NCBI GenBank assembly: GCA_001770935.1
Contig: MESI01000078.1
Location: forward strand, 1 to 58,911
Length of the DNA stretch: 58,911 nt
Direction of reading: 5' to 3'
Source: Burkholderiales bacterium RIFCSPLOWO2_12_FULL_61_40
GTDB lineage: Bacteria; Pseudomonadota; Gammaproteobacteria; Burkholderiales; Burkholderiaceae_C
Positions 43,401 to 49,400 of the stretch are shown in pieces. Below the pieces are notes generated by a model. The model did no database searches, had not been told where the DNA came from, and saw nothing but the letters and a program-made list of their open reading frames with translations. How positions within the stretch are numbered: the first letter of the stretch is position 1; every line of letters starts with the position of its first letter. A program made the translations under genes and the position numbers.

Positions 43401-46400
43401 TGGGAGAAACTTGCCGCATGGCCAACATAGTCTTGGCCGCGCCGCAAAACCCAGCCGACTTCACTATTGCCAGTAGACGTTCCGCCAATGACGACCAGAC
43501 TGCGTGCGGCCAGGGTAAAGCTGTAGCCCTTGGTCTCGTTGGCCGCCAAGGTATCCGTGGTGACTGCACCGAGGATAACTGGTGCGCTATTTGCAACTGG
43601 AAAATCGACATGGTCCGCTAGCACGGCGCTGACTGAATAGCTAACTCCTTGGCCATTGCTAGGCGCACCATCGATAGCAAGCAAATAGGTGCCAGATGCA
43701 CGCAACCCGAGACTTGCCGTCCCGGTACCGGAGTCGTTAGACAACACGGTCTCCCCGTCCGCATTGAACAACCGCCAGCGGGCAGACCCACTGGCGCTGG
43801 TACTGACGTCAATGGAGATGGTGTCGCCTGCCACCCCTGCTAAGCACAGCACTTGAGTTTCGTCACCCTCAGGCAGGGTTCCGTTAAACGGTACACCCAG
43901 GGTGACAGCGGGATTGCTTGCACTACCCGCATTGACCAATTGAAAATCTAGCGAGACGTTGGTCGCGCCGTCGTAGTTGTAGCCTTGTAACTCTAGCGTG
44001 TAGTCACCCGGATTGAGTGTGAGCGCATCCGCCCATGATGCGCTGTCAAAAGAATTATTGGCCAAGTCACGACCCTGCGCATCACGTAAAACGTAAGAGC
44101 AGTAAGCGTTGCTTAGTGCAGTGCGCGCGTCGAACAACAAGGTACTACGCTGATCGACGGTGAAGGAATACTGTGCACGCGAACTTACGCCAGCATTCAG
44201 GGCAAACGACTCCGTTTGGTCGAACTGCAACGCAATGGGGGCCACAGGCTCCAGATTCATCGTGAAATCCAAGTCCTGAACCAGAGAACCACGACGTTTG
44301 ACTTCCAAGGTATAGGGTCCGCCATTGCCGGACTGTGACTGGATCACCGCAGAGCCAGCCTCCTGCGCCTGTGTGACGACGTTCATGTATCGATCAAATA
44401 CAACCCAGGAAATGGTGCTGCTATCGGCTGTCGCAACATCAATATTCAGCGCGCCATTGCTGGAGGAATCCAGTCGATAGACTGCAACATCAGCACCTGG
44501 CGCAAAGTTTGCGGCAGTACTCCCTTCCGTCAGAAGCGGCGCATCACCGAGATCAATAATCTGAAGTCCAAAATGATGGCCAAGATCATTGCTGCGAACT
44601 GAGAGGTCATAGTCACCCGCATCCAAATAGCGGGCGTGAGGGTATTGCGCTTCGCCATCCACACCGTTAGTTTGGGGCGGCACCACACCAACCCAGTTGA
44701 GGTAGGAGTTTCCAACTTCGTTCAGAGCCCAGTCAATCTCACTGTCTGAACCCAAATTGTGCACTTGGTAGTAACCACCCACTGGAATCGTAAAGCGATA
44801 GGCCTGCGCGGGCTGCTGCCCCTCGAACACATCTCCCGCAATGTGTTCACCCACCCGCAATGCGGGCAGTGCGGCTGGGGTAACGTTCAAGGTGTAATCT
44901 AAACTAAGGGCAGACGGATTTTTGCCTTTGACCAACAAGGTATATCGCCCAACATTGAGACCCCCTGTTGTGAAGGTTCCAGCGCTATTGCTTTGGGCGG
45001 CAACAGATTTGCTTTCGTCGAAAAGCACCCAACTAATGTCTGCTGCCCTAGCGCTGGAGGTATCAATTTGGAGCCGTTGCCCAGGAAAAACTGCCAAGCG
45101 ATACGCCGCCACCTGTGTGCCACCGTCCAGGCTTGCAGCAACCCCGTTGGCGGGCAGCTCAGGAAGGTTGTTCAGGTCCACTATTTGCAAGGAAAAGCTT
45201 TTGTCAGCCCCGTTGCTATTGACCAAAAACTCGTAGTCACCAGCGCCGATGTAGCGTGTGTAGGGGCTGCTGGCCTCCTGATCAGGTCCACTGCCAGAAC
45301 CGCCCACCACCGCATGCCAATTGTCGTAACCGCCAACTGCACGCAATTGCCACAAAACACCATCATCAGACCCTAGATTATGAATTTGGACATAGGTACC
45401 AAAAGGCACGTGCATGGAGTAAGTGCGGGTACCATCGCTGGCAGTGAGGCTGCCGCCAATAGCGGCACCAATAGCAACAGCCATAGTATTGGCTGCGGCT
45501 GCCACAGGAGTCATCCGCACCGTGAAATTAACACTATCAGACACATTCGCCTGGCCAGAAACCACTAACAGGTAGTGGCCCGCGTCCAGCGCGGAGGTGT
45601 CCAGCGTAAGCTCCGTTGCACTTTGGGCGACGAGGTTACGATTATTGTCGTACAGGGCCCATTGGAGTTGTGCAGCAGTAGCGGTGTCTATGGCCACATG
45701 CAGTGCCCCAGGCGTCTTCAAATCGTAGCTATAAACTTGTGCATCAAGCCCATGCTCCAAGTGTCCGACAGCGCCCTCCGATGGCAGCGCAAGTGCCGAG
45801 GCAGAGTCCAGAAGTTGCAATGCGTAAACCGCATTGTCGGCGTCTGCCGTCAAGGTCAGGTCATACTCCCCGGCGGATACAACTTGGTCGTCTGACCAAT
45901 ACGAATTCCCAACGCTTGCAATGCTCCAAGAGACGCCCGTGGAGCCCGTATCATGAATCAGCGTCATGGCTTTCAACGACTGCGAAAACGGCACTTTGAC
46001 ACGGCACACCACCGTATCGCCCTGGTGTGCCAGGCTGCCATTCAAAACATCACCCAAGCTGTTTCTGACCCGGGCTTGAACCGTTTGCGTAGGTGTGAGC
46101 GCAAAGGCCAAGGCGGCTGTCGCTTGTGCTGCGCCTTTGGTAAGGATGATTCGTTCACTCCCTACCGCATTAGCAGTAGTATCCATATGGGTCAACGGCA
46201 ACGCGTTGGAACCCAGCAGGTTACCCATAGAGTCAAAGACATAAACCGTTCCTGCTTCGCCATTGGTAGATGCAGCGTCCAACGCCAAAGCAGCTTCTGT
46301 CAGGGTGGTATTAACACGGTAAATTTGGGAGCCCGAAGCCGAGTCCAGCGTGCCGGTGTTTGCTTGATCGAGTGTCAGCGTTGGAGCGGCAGCAACATCC

Positions 46401-49400
46401 AGCAGGCGCACGGAATACGCCCCCAAAGCCGCTGCGTTGTCTGCCTGAACTTCCAACGTGTAGGCACCCGCATTTAAAACCATGACCCCGATAGCGCTCA
46501 AATTGCCCGACCGGACAACCGTGCCATTGGATGCCCGCAGCGTCCAACTATTTCCCAAACCGCTTAGGCCGTCGAGCACCAAACGGTTGGTCGCATTGAG
46601 CGAAAAATTCCACTTATCAGGAACACCAACCACTGAAGTGGTACCACTCACTGCGGTGCCGACCACCAAAGCTGCTACCTTAGGGGTGGCTAGACTTGCG
46701 ATCCAACTGAGCTCAACCGGATCTGTATTTGCAATTGCACCTTCGATAACGATGGTGTGCCGCCCCGTTTTCTGAAGCGCCGCCGAAACCGTGCTCCCTG
46801 CCGAGGCATTGGAGACCGGCGTCAAATGGATACCGTCAGGGTCGATCACCCACACCCGTACGCTGCCGCTGGTGACACCGGAAATATCCAGTGACCAGTA
46901 GTCACCGAGGTTGCAGTCCAAACTAAATACTTTGGCGCTGTTGCCAGGATTCAAACTGAGGGCTTGCGCACTGCCTAGGAGCAGTGCTGCAGCATCAGAG
47001 AGATTGAGCAGGCGGAAGTTGAACGCCCCGCTAGCAATGCCACGCGGGGTCACCCGCAGGTGATACGCACCCGCTGCGTCCAGGCGAATGGGGGCATTGT
47101 AGATACCCTCATCCGCCGTGTTGAAACTAATATTGGAACGCAAGGCTCCTGTTGGCCCAGTTAACTCCCAAGCCAAATCACTGCGGTTGCTCAGGCTGTC
47201 AAATAGCACCGTGATGGGGGTGCTGGTCGTGAAACTGTAGTCGTAGCTTTGGCCTATGCTGTCAATGCTGCCAGTAAGGTCTGCATTGAGGGTGAGGGAT
47301 TGCTGGGTCGTAACTTTACGGCGCAGTGTGAATTCATACTGGTCGCTAACATTCAGACCATTGGGGCCATCCACCACAAAGAAGTAGCGTCCTGCTGCCA
47401 ACGCGAAGGGCTGGCTGGCTGTACCCATGTTGCCGCTACGCAGCGTGCTGCCCAATCGGTCTACGATACGCCAAGGTACAGAACGCGCATAGGTTTTGGG
47501 ATCGAACACAAAATCACCAGCTTCATCTACCTGCAACTGGTAGGCCTGTGCGTGGCTGGCGGGGTTCAAGGTCAGCGCGGTGGCGCTGCCCAGGGCCAAC
47601 ACGGGAACGCTGGCAGTGTCTACCAAGCGGAAATTGAAGTTACCTGTAGACAAATCACTGTAGTCCACTGAGAACTCGTAGGTGCCAGCGGGCAAGGCGA
47701 ACAGGCTATCGGGCGTGCCAGCGCCAAAGCTGCGTAAGGATGCTTCGCTGCCGCGCGGGCCGCTAAGGCTCCACCGCAAGGCCGCCGCATTGGTCGCCCC
47801 CCCAATATCCACCAATACCGTTGTAGGTGCAGCCAGGGTAAAGCTGTACTTTAGCGTTTGAGCGGGCTGTGCAATGCTGCCAGTGATGTCGTCGTTTAAG
47901 GTCAGCGCGGACAAAGATGCAATCTTTGGCGCCAGGTTGAACCACGCGTTCTTGGCCGTAAGCGCCGCTTGGTAGTAGCCTTTAACCGGATTGACAACAA
48001 GGAGATACTCTCCGGTAGCGCCAAGAGCCAAATCTGAGTTGTCAAATATGGTGTTTAAGTTGGCTACGGTGCGACCGAAGGGATCAACCAAATAGACATT
48101 GCAGTAACCGTTGTAGTAGTAGTTGTAGTAACCACCGTCACCGTCGTGGACATCAAAGTAATAGTGCTCGCCCGCGTTGGCGTTGAAGCGATAGATTCGA
48201 CTCTCCCCCAGCGGAATAGTTTCATTCACCTCGGAGCCCGGCGTCATGGGCAAAGCGGCAGCGCGGTTTAGAACACGAAATTTATAGGAAGCCGTGATGT
48301 CCTGGCTGTTGCGCATAGTCAGCGTATAGCGCCCAGGCGGCAACGCATAGGGAGTGCTATAGCCATTGCTCAACGACTGCCAACCGACAATATCCCCTTT
48401 AGGACCCGCTAGTTTCCACTGCACATTGGCTGCGTTGCCAAGGGTGGGGTCCAAGGCGTCAAACACCACAATGTCCGCTTGGTCCAGCGTAAAAGTGTAA
48501 TCGACCACATTTTGGCGCGCCGCAAGGCTCCCGCTGATCTGGTCGTTAAAACTCAAGGCGCTGCTACTGTGGGTTTGCTGAGCCAGAGTGAAAGCAACGT
48601 TGCTGGTGCCCGTTTCGTTGTATTGCCCTTCATTGAGCAAGGTATAGCGTCCCGTACTGGTAACCGTGTACAAACGCCCCACATTGGGCTGGTCATAAGT
48701 GGCTGTCACTTCACGCCCAAAGGGGTCTATCAGCCGCCAGGCGCCTGAGCCAATTGAATTGAGCAGCAGCTTGGTACCCGCTACCGCATCTACGCCATAA
48801 CCGATGGTGGCATTGGCAGGAGAGCGGGTAGCCGACATTGGCTGATCCAGGGCGAGCGAGGGGAACTCCGCCGTGTCAAGCAGCCGGAAGGCGTAGGCAC
48901 CACCGTTGCCATTGTTGGAAATAGTCAACGCGTACTCGCCAGTCGGCAGATTCAGCATCGGATTTGCGTCGTACGCGTCACTGGCGTAAAAATATCTTTG
49001 ATTTACTTCGGTGCCGCGTGGTCCCACCAAGGTCCAAAGGGCATAAGGGTTGATATTGCTTTGGTTGTCCATTGCCAACTGGGAGTCATTTGCCAGTGTG
49101 AAGCGATAGGTTTGGGTGGTGCTGGTTGACAGTAGATTTCCTGCCACTACCGAACCGATAGTCAACGCATCACCAGCAGGCAAGAGGGCAGGAGCCTGGT
49201 TTCCGGCGGCATTCAGTTGAATGTCATACGCGATGGGCGTGGCGCCATCCAGACGGCCTTCTACCAGCAAGGTATAAGTTCCCGCTACGGCCAAGCTGAA
49301 TGCGGCGCGGTTGGTAGCCAGGTTGTTGGCCCCCGCAACGTCGCGCCCAAAATGGTCTAGCAAGCGCCAAGTGGCATTGCCACCACTCACACTGTTGCTC